A stretch of DNA of 64,000 nucleotides from Oscillospiraceae bacterium (GCA_015067975.1 SVLK01000001.1:182982-246981), one strand, 5' to 3'; positions 8,507 through 16,906 are shown, numbered from the stretch's first letter. The notes: a model not told the origin generated them from the letters alone. Numbers and translations: made by a program.

Positions 8507-9940
8507 ATGTATGATGTAGTGATCATCGGCGGCGGCGTAGTGGGTTGTGCCACTGCCAGAGAGCTGAGCCGCTACCAGCTAAAAACATGTCTGGTAGAGC
8601 GAGAAGAGGATGTCTGCACCGGCACTTCCAAGGCAAACAGTGCCATTGTGCATGCAGGTTTTGACGCCCTGCCCGGTTCGCTGAAGGCACGCTTTAATGT
8701 GGAGGGAAGCCGCATGATGGAGCAGCTGTGCCATGATCTGGATGTGTCCTACAACCGCTGCGGTTCTCTGGTGCTGTGTTTTGACGAGCAGGATATCTCC
8801 AAGCTGGAGCTGTTGCGTCAGCGCGGGGTAGAGAACGGCGTGGAAGGACTGGAAATCATCGGCAGAGAGAAGTTGCATGCTATGGAACCGGCGCTGTCTC
8901 CGGAGGCGGCAGCGGCTCTGTATGCTCCCACCGGCGCGATTATCTGCCCCTTCGGTCTGACTTACGCGCTGGCAGAAAATGCTGCGGCCAACGGCGTGGA
9001 GTTCCGCTTTGACACCTGCGTGGAGCGCGTGGAGCGCGTGCAGAATGGCTTTGCTGTACATACCAATACCGGCGTGATCTATAGCCGCACGGTGGTCAAT
9101 GCAGCCGGTGTATACGCCGATGATCTGCACAATCAGCTATGCGCCAACAAGATTACCATCGTGCCCCGCCGCGGTGAGTATTGCCTGCTGGACCGCAAGG
9201 ATGGTCATTTAGTCGGCCACACCATTTTCCAACTGCCCGGTGCGCTGGGCAAGGGTGTGCTGGTATCGCCTACGGTGCACGGCAATCTGATCATTGGCCC
9301 TACGGCGGCCGATCAGGAGAGTCGCGAGAGCACGGCGACTACGGCGGAGGGGCTGGCCGCTGCCACGGCTATGGCAGGACGCAGCGTAGCTAACCTGCCC
9401 ATGCGCGACGTGATCACCAGTTTCGCCGGTCTGCGCGCTCGCATTACCGAGGGTGCTGACGACTTTGTCATTGGTGAGAGTTCCGATGGTTTTTTCGAGG
9501 CGGCCGGTATCGAATCGCCCGGGCTGACCTCGGCTCCTGCTATTGGCTGCTATTTGGCTGCTTTGGTGGCAAAAAAGTTGGATGCAGAAGAAAAAAGCAA
9601 CTTTGTTGCTGTGCGCCGCGGCATTGCACCGGTGAAAGATATGCCTTTTGAAGAGCGAAAGGCACTAGTCGAACAGGATGCTGCCTATGGACAGATCATC
9701 TGCCGCTGTGAACAGATCACCGAGGGCGAAATTGTGGAAGCGATCCATCGCGGTGCCCGCTCGCTGGACGGCGTAAAGCGCCGTGTTCGTGCCGGAATGG
9801 GGCGTTGTCAAGGTGGATTCTGTGCGCCCCGCGTGATGGAGATTCTGGCACGGGAACTGGGCGAAGCGTATACGAAACTGACCAAGAGCGGTGGTGAGAG
9901 CCGTTTGCTGACCGGCGAGACCAAGGAGGTGCAGGAATGA
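8507..9940 (+). CDS. FAD-dependent glycerol-3-phosphate dehydrogenase-like protein with BFD-like [2Fe-2S] domain
   Basis: 477 residues. The N-terminal dinucleotide fold is VVIIGGGVVGCATARELSRY and the middle is a DAO-type FAD domain. The C-terminal ~75 residues form a BFD-like iron-sulfur domain with the Cys pattern ICRCEQ ... GRCQGGFC. This is the architecture of anaerobic GlpA-like dehydrogenases, oxidising sn-glycerol-3-phosphate to dihydroxyacetone phosphate. It overlaps the next flavoprotein gene by 4 bases; the set of two flavoproteins, DUF1667 and GlpP supports this substrate. L-2-hydroxyglutarate oxidase-like activity is the alternative reading. Confidence 0.88.
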   Translation: MYDVVIIGGGVVGCATARELSRYQLKTCLVEREEDVCTGTSKANSAIVHAGFDALPGSLKARFNVEGSRMMEQLCHDLDVSYNRCGSLVLCFDEQDISKLELLRQRGVENGVEGLEIIGREKLHAMEPALSPEAAAALYAPTGAIICPFGLTYALAENAAANGVEFRFDTCVERVERVQNGFAVHTNTGVIYSRTVVNAAGVYADDLHNQLCANKITIVPRRGEYCLLDRKDGHLVGHTIFQLPGALGKGVLVSPTVHGNLIIGPTAADQESRESTATTAEGLAAATAMAGRSVANLPMRDVITSFAGLRARITEGADDFVIGESSDGFFEAAGIESPGLTSAPAIGCYLAALVAKKLDAEEKSNFVAVRRGIAPVKDMPFEERKALVEQDAAYGQIICRCEQITEGEIVEAIHRGARSLDGVKRRVRAGMGRCQGGFCAPRVMEILARELGEAYTKLTKSGGESRLLTGETKEVQE

Positions 9941-11202
9941 TGCGTGAAGTACAACTGGCCATCATCGGCGGCGGTCCGGCCGGACTTGCTGCGGCTGTTG
10001 CTGCCTATGACAAAGGCGTGCGCGACATTGTGATTATTGAACGTGACGGGGAGCTGGGCGGTATTCTCAACCAGTGCATCCACGCAGGTTTCGGCCTGCA
10101 CACCTTTGGGCAGGAATTATCCGGTCCTGAATATGCGGCGCGTTTCATTCAGCAGGTCAAAGAGCGAGAGATCCCCTGCATGCTCAATACCATGGTGCTG
10201 GATTTCTCCGAGGAGAAGATTCTGACAACTACCAGCCGCGCTGATGGCTTGCAGCAGATGAAGGCGCAGGCGGTCATTCTGGCCATGGGTTGCCGCGAAC
10301 GGCCTCGTGGCGCGCTGAATATTCCCGGTACACGGCCGGCAGGCGTTTGGTCTGCCGGTACGGCACAGCGCCTTGTGAACATGGAGGGCATGATGCCCGG
10401 CCGGGAAGTGGTGATTTTGGGAAGTGGTGATATCGGCCTCATTATGGCGCGCCGCATGACCATGGAAGGTGCCAAGGTCAAGGCGGTGGCTGAGGTACTG
10501 CCCTATTCCGGCGGACTCAAGCGCAACATTGTGCAGTGCCTGGAGGACTTTGACATCCCGTTGCTGCTGAGCCATACGGTGGTGGAGATTCATGGAAAGA
10601 AGCGGCTGGAGGGGGTCACTTTGGCTCGGGTGGACGAGCAGCGCTGCCCTGTGGCCGGAACGGAGCAGTACATTTCTTGTGACACTTTGTTGCTGTCTGT
10701 AGGGTTGCTGCCTGAAAACGAGCTGTCGGTGCAGGCTGGTGTGCAGCTCAGCGGCATTACCGGTGGCCCTGTGGTGGGCGATGATTTGTCCACTTCTGTG
10801 GACGGCGTTTTTGCCTGCGGCAATGTGCTGCATGTACATGATTTGGTGGACTTTGTATCCCAGGAAGCGGCGCAGGCCGGTGAGAGTGCGGCGAGGTATC
10901 TGCAGCGGGGAAATGCTTGCGGCCCAAAGATCCAACTGCGTGCCGTAAACGGCGTGCGTTACACGGTACCCAGTTACATTGACCGCGATCATATGGCTGA
11001 GAGCGTTACGGTGCGTTTTCGCGTAGGACACCCTTATCGGGATGCGGCTATTGGCGTCTATGCCGGCGAGCGGTTATTGCGTCGGATTCCTAAACGGGTA
11101 CTGGCACCCGGTGAAATGGAAAAAGTGGTGCTGCGCCGTGCGGATCTTCCGGAAGATATCAATACGGTGACATTCTGCGTAGAGGAGGGCAACAGCAAAT
11201 GA
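9937..11202 (+). CDS. FAD/NAD(P)-dependent oxidoreductase, partner of the G3P dehydrogenase
   Basis: 421 residues. The FAD-binding N-terminus is QLAIIGGGPAGLAAAVAAYDKG and a second Rossmann motif (VVILGSGDIGLIMARRM) near residue ~150 should bind NAD(P)H. CGNVLHVHDLVDFV resembles the C-terminal FAD-contact region of pyridine nucleotide-disulfide reductases. It overlaps both neighbours by 4 bases. It probably passes electrons from the dehydrogenase subunit to a nicotinamide carrier or the reverse. No membrane anchor is visible, unlike the GlpABC enzyme of enterobacteria. Confidence 0.88.
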   Translation: MMREVQLAIIGGGPAGLAAAVAAYDKGVRDIVIIERDGELGGILNQCIHAGFGLHTFGQELSGPEYAARFIQQVKEREIPCMLNTMVLDFSEEKILTTTSRADGLQQMKAQAVILAMGCRERPRGALNIPGTRPAGVWSAGTAQRLVNMEGMMPGREVVILGSGDIGLIMARRMTMEGAKVKAVAEVLPYSGGLKRNIVQCLEDFDIPLLLSHTVVEIHGKKRLEGVTLARVDEQRCPVAGTEQYISCDTLLLSVGLLPENELSVQAGVQLSGITGGPVVGDDLSTSVDGVFACGNVLHVHDLVDFVSQEAAQAGESAARYLQRGNACGPKIQLRAVNGVRYTVPSYIDRDHMAESVTVRFRVGHPYRDAAIGVYAGERLLRRIPKRVLAPGEMEKVVLRRADLPEDINTVTFCVEEGNSK

Positions 11203-11564
11203 ATGAGAGAATCCTGACCTGCATTGGATGCCCTCTTGGCTGCCTGCTGACGGCAACGCTGGAAAATGGTGCAGTGACAAACGTGCAGGGCAATACCTGC
11301 AAGCGCGGCGACGACTATGCTCGCAAGGAGTGCACCACGCCAGAGCGCATGGTGACAGGCACAATACGCGTACGAAACGGCAGTGCGCCGGTGGTTTCCG
11401 TACGGACGAGTGTACCTGTACCCAAGCATAAGGTGATGGAAGTGGCAGCTGTCATGTCGGACACTGTAATCGATGCACCGATTGTGTTGGGCGATGTGGT
11501 ACTTGCCGATATTGCTGACACCGGTACTGCCCTGATCGCTACGAGGAATGTGACAGAAAAGTAA
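11199..11564 (+). CDS. DUF1667 domain iron-sulfur-type protein
   Basis: 121 residues with the DUF1667 cysteine signature at the N-terminus: LTCIGCPLGCLL followed by NTCKRGDDYARKEC. Cys spacing CxxCxxxC plus a fourth Cys suggests a cluster or metal site. The family is nearly always the third gene of this flavoprotein operon, and the 4-base overlap with the flavoprotein gene supports a complex. It could be the electron-transfer subunit of the glycerol-3-phosphate oxidising system (inference). Confidence 0.9.
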   Translation: MNERILTCIGCPLGCLLTATLENGAVTNVQGNTCKRGDDYARKECTTPERMVTGTIRVRNGSAPVVSVRTSVPVPKHKVMEVAAVMSDTVIDAPIVLGDVVLADIADTGTALIATRNVTEK

Positions 11565-11576
11565 ATGATGATTGCA

Positions 11577-11618
11577 AAAAACCACCTGTTCGTGTTACCA
11601 TACGAACAAGTGGTTTTT
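11577..11618 (+). terminator. Hairpin with T-run between DUF1667 gene and glpP
   Basis: Arms AAAAACCAC-c-TGTTCGT (11577-11593) and ACGAACA-a-GTGGTTTTT (11602-11618) pair with one mismatch and end in T. It lies 18 bases before the glpP start, with a GTGGGAGG sequence right after it, as after the leader terminator at 8437. It may end the operon mRNA or be a second GlpP-responsive site. Confidence 0.75.
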
Positions 11619-11636
11619 GTTGTGGGAGGTTAGGAG

Positions 11637-12200
11637 ATGGCGCACGCTTTGATTCGCTTGATGGAAGAGACACCGGTGGTGCCGGCGCTGAAAGATGCGG
11701 CACAGATACAGGAGTGTGTCGCTTGTCCCGGTCGCATTGTGTTCGTGCTGTGTGGAGATATTCTCGGTATTGAGGCCTTAATCCGGCAGCTGCATGATGC
11801 AGGCAAAAAAGCTGTGATTCATGCAGATCTGGTTTACGGTCTTGCCCAAAAGGAAATAGCAGCTGACTACTTATGTCGATGTGGTGCCGACGGAATTATC
11901 TCTACGCGCCCCCATATTGTTCGCCGCGGAAAGGAACTGGGGATGCTGTCGGTACTGCGGGTATTTGTCATTGATTCCAAAGCACTCAGCAATTTGAAAA
12001 GCGAGGTGGAAACAGGCCGACCGGACATGGTGGAGGTATTGCCCGGTACGATTTTTTCTGCTATCGGCAAATTGAGCACACAGTTGCGGACTCCGCTGAT
12101 TGCGGGTGGATTGCTGGAGAGTAAGCGGGATGTGATGGCTGCCTTGCGTGCCGGAGCACTTTGTGTTTCCAGCAGCAATCGGGAGCTGTGGACCATTTAA
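11637..12200 (+). CDS. glpP: Glycerol-3-phosphate responsive antiterminator
   Basis: 187 residues, the full length of the GlpP family. It folds as a TIM-barrel-like sensor: IVFVLCGDILGIEALIRQLH, the conserved HADLVYGLAQKE and ADGIISTRPH stretches, VEVLPGTIFSAIG and TPLIAGGLLESKRD. In Bacillus, GlpP with glycerol-3-phosphate binds the glpD leader RNA and prevents termination. Here the protein closes a four-gene G3P oxidation operon whose leader contains an intrinsic terminator, so an autoregulated loop is likely. ATG 11637 follows GGGAGG and GGAG. Confidence 0.93.
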   Translation: MAHALIRLMEETPVVPALKDAAQIQECVACPGRIVFVLCGDILGIEALIRQLHDAGKKAVIHADLVYGLAQKEIAADYLCRCGADGIISTRPHIVRRGKELGMLSVLRVFVIDSKALSNLKSEVETGRPDMVEVLPGTIFSAIGKLSTQLRTPLIAGGLLESKRDVMAALRAGALCVSSSNRELWTI

Positions 12201-12222
12201 TAGCAACAAATATCAATTAAGT

Positions 12223-12274
12223 CCCTAAAAGAACAGGTCGTCTGCAAAAATGCAGACGACCTGTTTTTTTAGGG
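12223..12274 (+). terminator. Terminator of glpP operon
   Basis: 15-bp perfect stem (12232-12246 with 12251-12265) around AAAA, followed by seven T. An outer CCCTAAAA/TTTTAGGG pair makes it usable from both strands. Confidence 0.9.
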
Positions 12275-12324
12275 AATGATTAAGAATAAGGAAACCTGTT
12301 GTCAGGAAAGAGAAAGCAAAAAAC

Positions 12325-12398
12325 GGAATGCCTAAAGCATTCCTCTAAAAGGAACTTGCATTATAATAGGTATCAATGTAAAATGATATTTGTATAAT
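12325..12398 (+). promoter_or_regulatory. Upstream region of the glycan cluster: inverted repeat and promoter
   Basis: GGAATGC/GCATTCC inverted repeat (12325-12343, 5-base loop). Downstream are TATAAT sequences at 12362-12367 and 12393-12398, the second about 60 bases before the first glycan gene. The -35 matches are weak, and the inverted repeat could be an operator. Exact start site is uncertain. Confidence 0.4.
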
Positions 12399-12459
12399 TG
12401 CGAGTAGCTATGCTTACCTGAAAATAAGGATAATTTCGGCGGAAAAAGAGGGATTCTTT

Positions 12460-13695
12460 ATGGAAGTAAAAGCTTTTGAAAAAAAAGTGTGGTTGTCGTC
12501 TCCTACTATGCATGGAGACGAGCTGAAATATGTGACGGAAGCCTATGAAACCAACTGGATGTCTACCGTTGGAAAGAATATTAATGAAGTAGAACGTATT
12601 GTCTGTGAAAAGATCGGATGCAAATATGCGGTAGCGTTGTCGGCTGGTACGGCGGCGCTGCATTTGGCCATGAAATTGGCCGGAGTCAAACCCGGCGATA
12701 AGGTGTTTTGCACGGATATGACCTTTGATGCTACGGTGAATCCTGTGGTATATGAGGGCGGTGTTCCGGTATTCATTGACTGCGAACGCGAGACATGGAA
12801 CATGGATCCGGAGGCGCTGGAAAAGGCCTTTGAGCTGTATCCGGAGGTAAAGGTAGTCGTGGTGGCCAACCTGTACGGTGTGCCTGCCAAGCTGGATGAG
12901 ATCCGTGCCATCTGCGATGTCCATGGGGCTGTGCTGGTGGAGGATGCCGCCGAGTCCATGGGAGCTACTTATAAGGGAGTCCAGACCGGCACGTTCGGTG
13001 CTTATAATGCCATTTCCTTTAACGGAAATAAAATCATCACCGGCTCGTCCGGTGGTATGCTGCTGACCGATCATCTGGAGGCGGCCAACAAGACCCGCAA
13101 GTGGTCTACGCAGAGCCGTGAAAATGCACCGTGGTATCAGCACGAGGAATTGGGCTACAATTATCGTATGAGCAATGTGATTGCCGGTGTGGTTTGTGGA
13201 CAATTGCCCTATCTGGAAGAACACATTGCACAGAAAAAAGCCATTTACATGCGCTATAAAGAGGCGTTTAAAGATCTGCCGGTGACTATGAATCCTTATA
13301 TGGAAGATATCATGGAACCCAACTTCTGGCTGTCCTGCCTGCTGATCGACGAAGACGCCATGTGCAAACAGGTGCGCAGCGAGACCGAGGCGCTGTATGT
13401 GAAAGAGCCGGGGAAGACTTGCCCCACGGAGATTTTGGAAAAATTGACGGCGATCAATGCAGAAGGCCGTCCCATTTGGAAGCCTATGCACATGCAGCCT
13501 ATCTACCGTATGAATCCGTTTGTTACGGCCGAGGGCAATGGTCGATGCCGCAGCGATGCCTACATTGACAACGGAAAAACTTTGAATGTGGGTGCGGATA
13601 TTTTCCACCGCGGATTGTGCCTGCCCAGCGACAACAAGATGACTGTGGAAGAGCAGAATGTTATTATCGAAGTAATCAAGGGGTGCTTTGCCTGA
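12460..13695 (+). CDS. DegT/DnrJ/EryC1 family sugar aminotransferase (PglE-like)
   Basis: 411 residues. PLP enzyme with the pyridine-nitrogen Asp in EDAAE (D162) and the Schiff-base Lys in SFNGNKIITGSSGG (K191). The N-terminus (LSSPTMHGDELKYVTEAYETNW) is typical of UDP-4-keto-6-deoxy-sugar 4-aminotransferases such as PglE/Per. It would make a 4-amino-4,6-dideoxy sugar. The stop codon overlaps the start of a PglC-type transferase, the enzyme that loads this sort of sugar on undecaprenyl phosphate. The 4,6-dehydratase needed to make its substrate is not in the window. Confidence 0.9.
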   Translation: MEVKAFEKKVWLSSPTMHGDELKYVTEAYETNWMSTVGKNINEVERIVCEKIGCKYAVALSAGTAALHLAMKLAGVKPGDKVFCTDMTFDATVNPVVYEGGVPVFIDCERETWNMDPEALEKAFELYPEVKVVVVANLYGVPAKLDEIRAICDVHGAVLVEDAAESMGATYKGVQTGTFGAYNAISFNGNKIITGSSGGMLLTDHLEAANKTRKWSTQSRENAPWYQHEELGYNYRMSNVIAGVVCGQLPYLEEHIAQKKAIYMRYKEAFKDLPVTMNPYMEDIMEPNFWLSCLLIDEDAMCKQVRSETEALYVKEPGKTCPTEILEKLTAINAEGRPIWKPMHMQPIYRMNPFVTAEGNGRCRSDAYIDNGKTLNVGADIFHRGLCLPSDNKMTVEEQNVIIEVIKGCFA

Positions 13696-14315
13696 TGTAT
13701 CGGAATGTAATCAAACGGTTTTTGGATATTGTTCTTTCGGCGTGTGGCTTGGTAGTATTGGCCATCCCCATGCTGATAATTGCGGTTTTGGTCCGTGTCA
13801 AACTGGGAAGCCCAGTGATTTTTCAACAGGAACGCCCCGGAAAGAACGAAAAGATATTCAAAATATATAAATTCCGGTCTATGACGGACGAAAGAGATGA
13901 GAACGGAGAATTGCTTCCCGATACGGTGAGACTGACACGATTTGGAAAGATTCTTCGCTCTACAAGCTTGGATGAACTGCCGGAATTGATTAATATTCTC
14001 AAGGGAGATATGAGCATTGTAGGTCCCCGACCGCTGGCCGTGGTGTATCTGCCCTATTATACGAAAGAAGAACGCAGACGGCATGACGTAAGACCTGGCT
14101 TGACTGGACTTGCGCAAGTAAACGGCAGAAATGTCCTAACTTGGGAAGAAAAATTTGCCTATGACATTGAGTATGTAGAGAATATCAGTCTGAAAAGAGA
14201 TGTTCAAATTATTCTGCAAACTGTAAAAAAAGTGGTTTTCAGAGAGGGTATTGGACAAGCGGAAGCTGCACCGGTAAGCCTGCATATTGAACGGGCGGGG
14301 AAGGAGAACATATGA
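13695..14315 (+). CDS. Initiating undecaprenyl-phosphate phosphosugar transferase (PglC-like)
   Basis: 206 residues from ATG 13695, which overlaps the previous stop (TGATG). Family signature: one N-terminal membrane-inserted helix (VIKRFLDIVLSACGLVVLAI), then PVIFQQERPGKNEKIF, YKFRSMTD, LRSTSLDELPEL, MSIVGPRPL and RPGLTGLAQVNGRN. It is the short, catalytic-domain-only form like PglC, not the long WbaP form. It starts glycan assembly on the inner membrane face by transferring a phospho-sugar to undecaprenyl phosphate. A further upstream in-frame start is possible but lies inside the previous gene. Confidence 0.93.
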   Translation: MYRNVIKRFLDIVLSACGLVVLAIPMLIIAVLVRVKLGSPVIFQQERPGKNEKIFKIYKFRSMTDERDENGELLPDTVRLTRFGKILRSTSLDELPELINILKGDMSIVGPRPLAVVYLPYYTKEERRRHDVRPGLTGLAQVNGRNVLTWEEKFAYDIEYVENISLKRDVQIILQTVKKVVFREGIGQAEAAPVSLHIERAGKENI

Positions 14316-14881
14316 ATATTTACGGACAAAAAGTAATGTTGCGTGCTATGGAACCGCAGGACATGGAGATGCTTCGGGGAATGGTGAATGATCCTGATAT
14401 TGAGCGGATGGTTGGCGGATGGAGTTTTCCCATTTCTCAGTATGAACAGATGAAGTGGTATGAGCGCGTGGTTGGGGACAATAAGAATCTCCGCTTTATT
14501 ATCGAAACGCTGGATACCCACGAGGCTATCGGCATGATCAATCTGGTGGACATCGACTGGAAAAATCGCAAAGGATTTCATGGTATCAAGCTCAAGAGCG
14601 ATGCACCAAAAGGACAGGGGTACGCCAAAGACGCTGTGATGGCATTGGAGTGGTATGCCTTTGAGGAACTGCAGCTGAACCGGTTGGACGGAAGCTGCAT
14701 TGAATACAATATTCCTTCCCAGAAACTATACGAGAAATGCGGCGTTAAGGTGGAGGGAATCCAGCGCAAGGCAGTTTACCGCAACGGACAGTACTATGAT
14801 GTACAGTACACCGGTGTTTTGCGCGAGGACTATTTTGAAGCAAAAGAAAAAATGGGTTGGAAACCATATGGGCAGAAATGA
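14312..14881 (+). CDS. GNAT acetyltransferase (RimJ/RimL type) in glycan cluster
   Basis: 189 residues. GNAT fold: start VMLRAMEPQDMEMLRGMVND, the acetyl-CoA loop region APKGQGYAKDAVMALEWYAF and the C-terminal YEKCGVKVEGIQRKAVYRNGQYYD. It overlaps the PglC-like gene by 4 bases. The likely role is N-acetylation of the amino sugar made by the first aminotransferase, replacing the hexapeptide enzyme PglD of Campylobacter (inference from position). SD GAAGGAG precedes the ATG. Confidence 0.88.
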   Translation: MNIYGQKVMLRAMEPQDMEMLRGMVNDPDIERMVGGWSFPISQYEQMKWYERVVGDNKNLRFIIETLDTHEAIGMINLVDIDWKNRKGFHGIKLKSDAPKGQGYAKDAVMALEWYAFEELQLNRLDGSCIEYNIPSQKLYEKCGVKVEGIQRKAVYRNGQYYDVQYTGVLREDYFEAKEKMGWKPYGQK

Positions 14882-15848
14882 GATAGGCAGCGAATTCTGG
14901 GAAATTCCTGTAAAAAAAGAAAATAACGGATATTTTCCGGAGCACACAGCCTGGTTTCTTTCGGGACGCTGTGCCCTGCAGTCGATCATTGCTGATTGGG
15001 GCGGGAAATCTGTGGCATTGCCTTCTTGGCTGTGCGAGAGCATGATTCGGCCGTTTCTGGACGCAGGTGTGAATGTGGAATTCTATTCAGCGTTTGCACC
15101 TGTGGAAAATCTGAAAACAGATGCCGTTTTGGTTATGGACTACTTTGGTTATATCCGGCAGCAGGAACTGCCCGGATACCGTGGAACAGTGATCCGGGAT
15201 ATTACGCACTCTGTATTTGCAAAAAACCACACAGATGCCGACTATTATTTCGGCAGTCTGCGTAAATGGGCCGGCTTTTGGACGGGCGGCTTTGCCTGGA
15301 CGGCGGACGGTCGAGAACTGCCTGCCGAACAGGGAGACGACCGCGGCTATGCGTTGCTGCGCCAACAGGCGATGGAGGCCAAGCGCGCCTATATGGCCGG
15401 TGAAAAAGAAGATAAGGATTTTTTGCAGACCTTTGCTGCAGCGGAAGAGTTACTGGAACAGTCCGGCGCGCTGGGCGCAGAGGAAAGAGATATCCAATTG
15501 GCCGGAGTGTTGGATATTGACGGGATGAAGCTGCGCCGAAGAGGAAATGCTGCCTGTTTGCTGAGAGAACTGGCGGATATTGCGGTATTCCCGCAGCTGC
15601 AGGCGGAAGATTGTCCGCTGTTTGTGCCTATCCGAGTTCCGGAAGACCTGCGTGACGGCTTGCGCAGGGAATTGATCCAACAGGAGATTTACTGCCCGGT
15701 GCACTGGCCGTTGTCCGCCGACCACAAGATCAGGGAAGAAGATAAGGCAATTTATCAGCAGGAATTGAGCTTGATATGTGACCAGCGCTATACAGTGCAG
15801 GATATGAAGCGCATTGCTCGTGTGGTCAATGAGTTTAGAAAGAGGTAA
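14868..15848 (+). CDS. Compact DegT-like PLP aminotransferase homologue
   Basis: 326 residues from ATG 14868, inside the end of the GNAT gene. Weakly recognisable as a shortened type-I fold PLP protein: LSGRCALQSII resembles the N-terminal substrate loop, RDITHS (D111) sits where DegT proteins have EDAAQ, and FGSLRKWAGFWTGG (K133) where they have the Schiff-base Lys. The Asp-to-Lys spacing is 22 instead of ~29 residues and the protein is 50-80 residues short. It may transaminate a sugar or amino acid, or be a non-catalytic relative. It is followed 6 bases later by a FemAB-like gene; the two probably work together. Confidence 0.65.
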   Translation: MGRNEIGSEFWEIPVKKENNGYFPEHTAWFLSGRCALQSIIADWGGKSVALPSWLCESMIRPFLDAGVNVEFYSAFAPVENLKTDAVLVMDYFGYIRQQELPGYRGTVIRDITHSVFAKNHTDADYYFGSLRKWAGFWTGGFAWTADGRELPAEQGDDRGYALLRQQAMEAKRAYMAGEKEDKDFLQTFAAAEELLEQSGALGAEERDIQLAGVLDIDGMKLRRRGNAACLLRELADIAVFPQLQAEDCPLFVPIRVPEDLRDGLRRELIQQEIYCPVHWPLSADHKIREEDKAIYQQELSLICDQRYTVQDMKRIARVVNEFRKR

Positions 15849-15854
15849 ACAAAT

Positions 15855-16895
15855 ATGCTGATGGTGTACTCTGTAGAACAAACCGCGCAGTGGGATGCGG
15901 CGGTGCGCTCTATGGCTTCCTATGATGTATATTATCTGAGCGGCTATGTGAAGGCGTTTCAAATCCACGGTGATGGCGAGCCGTTGCTGTTTTACTATGA
16001 AGGAGACGGCTTGCGGGGAATCAACGTGGTGATGAAGCGGGACATTGCCAAAGCACCTCAGTTTGCCGGCAAACTGGAGGAAGGACGTTGGTTCGATCTG
16101 GCAACTCCCTACGGTTACGGAGGCTGGTTACTGGAAGGAGACGGGGACAGCACAGCCTTATATGCCGCATATGAAGCGTGGTGCAACGAGCACGCGATTG
16201 TCAGTGAGTTTGTCCGGTTTCATCCGGTGCTGAAAAACCATATTTTTGCGCAGGAAGCATATGAGGTAATTGCGCTGGGCAATACCATCGCTATGGACCT
16301 TACGTCTAATGAGACCATCTGGACAAATATCATCAGCAAAAACCGGAATATGATCCGCAAGGCACAGAAAAACAACATCCGAATCTGCCACGGCAGCAAC
16401 AAAGAACTCTATCAGGTGTTCCGAGAGATCTACAATGCCACTATGGATAAGGATCATGCTACGGATTACTATTATTTTGCGCCGGATTTTTACGAGAGTG
16501 TGCGCTGTGATCTGCCGGAAAATGCAGAAATATTTTATGCGCAGATGGAGGATGGCACGATCATCGCGGCCTCTATTATGCTGAGTGCCAATGGTTATAT
16601 GAACTACCATCTTTCCGGGTCCCGCAGAGACTATCAGCATTTGGCACCGACGAATCTGCTGTTGTACGAAGCGGCTTTGTGGGGCTGTGCTAATGGATGC
16701 CGCTCTTTGCATCTGGGCGGTGGCGTAGGTTCCGGAGAAGATAGTTTGTATAAATTTAAAAGAGCCTTTTATCGGGAAGAACCTCTTCGCTATCATATTG
16801 GCAAGAAGATTTTTTCGCAAGAAAAGTATCAGGAACTGGTGGAAATGCGAACAGATTTGCCGGAAAGCGGCTTTTTCCCGCGATATAGAGCATAA
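15855..16895 (+). CDS. FemAB/GNAT-like acyl or aminoacyl transferase
   Basis: 346 residues. FemAB-type double GNAT fold: N-terminal half with YDVYYLSGYVKAFQIHG and FDLATPYGYGG, C-terminal half with ISKNRNMIRKAQKNNI, EIYNATMDKDHATDYYYF and NYHLSGSRRDYQHLAPTNLL. FemAB proteins add amino acids to peptidoglycan bridges; cluster-borne relatives modify surface sugars. No membrane segment is present. Its place between a compact aminotransferase and a glycosyltransferase gene argues for decorating a nucleotide sugar or lipid-linked sugar. Donor and acceptor are unknown. Confidence 0.8.
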   Translation: MLMVYSVEQTAQWDAAVRSMASYDVYYLSGYVKAFQIHGDGEPLLFYYEGDGLRGINVVMKRDIAKAPQFAGKLEEGRWFDLATPYGYGGWLLEGDGDSTALYAAYEAWCNEHAIVSEFVRFHPVLKNHIFAQEAYEVIALGNTIAMDLTSNETIWTNIISKNRNMIRKAQKNNIRICHGSNKELYQVFREIYNATMDKDHATDYYYFAPDFYESVRCDLPENAEIFYAQMEDGTIIAASIMLSANGYMNYHLSGSRRDYQHLAPTNLLLYEAALWGCANGCRSLHLGGGVGSGEDSLYKFKRAFYREEPLRYHIGKKIFSQEKYQELVEMRTDLPESGFFPRYRA

Positions 16896-16906
16896 GGGAG
16901 AAATAT

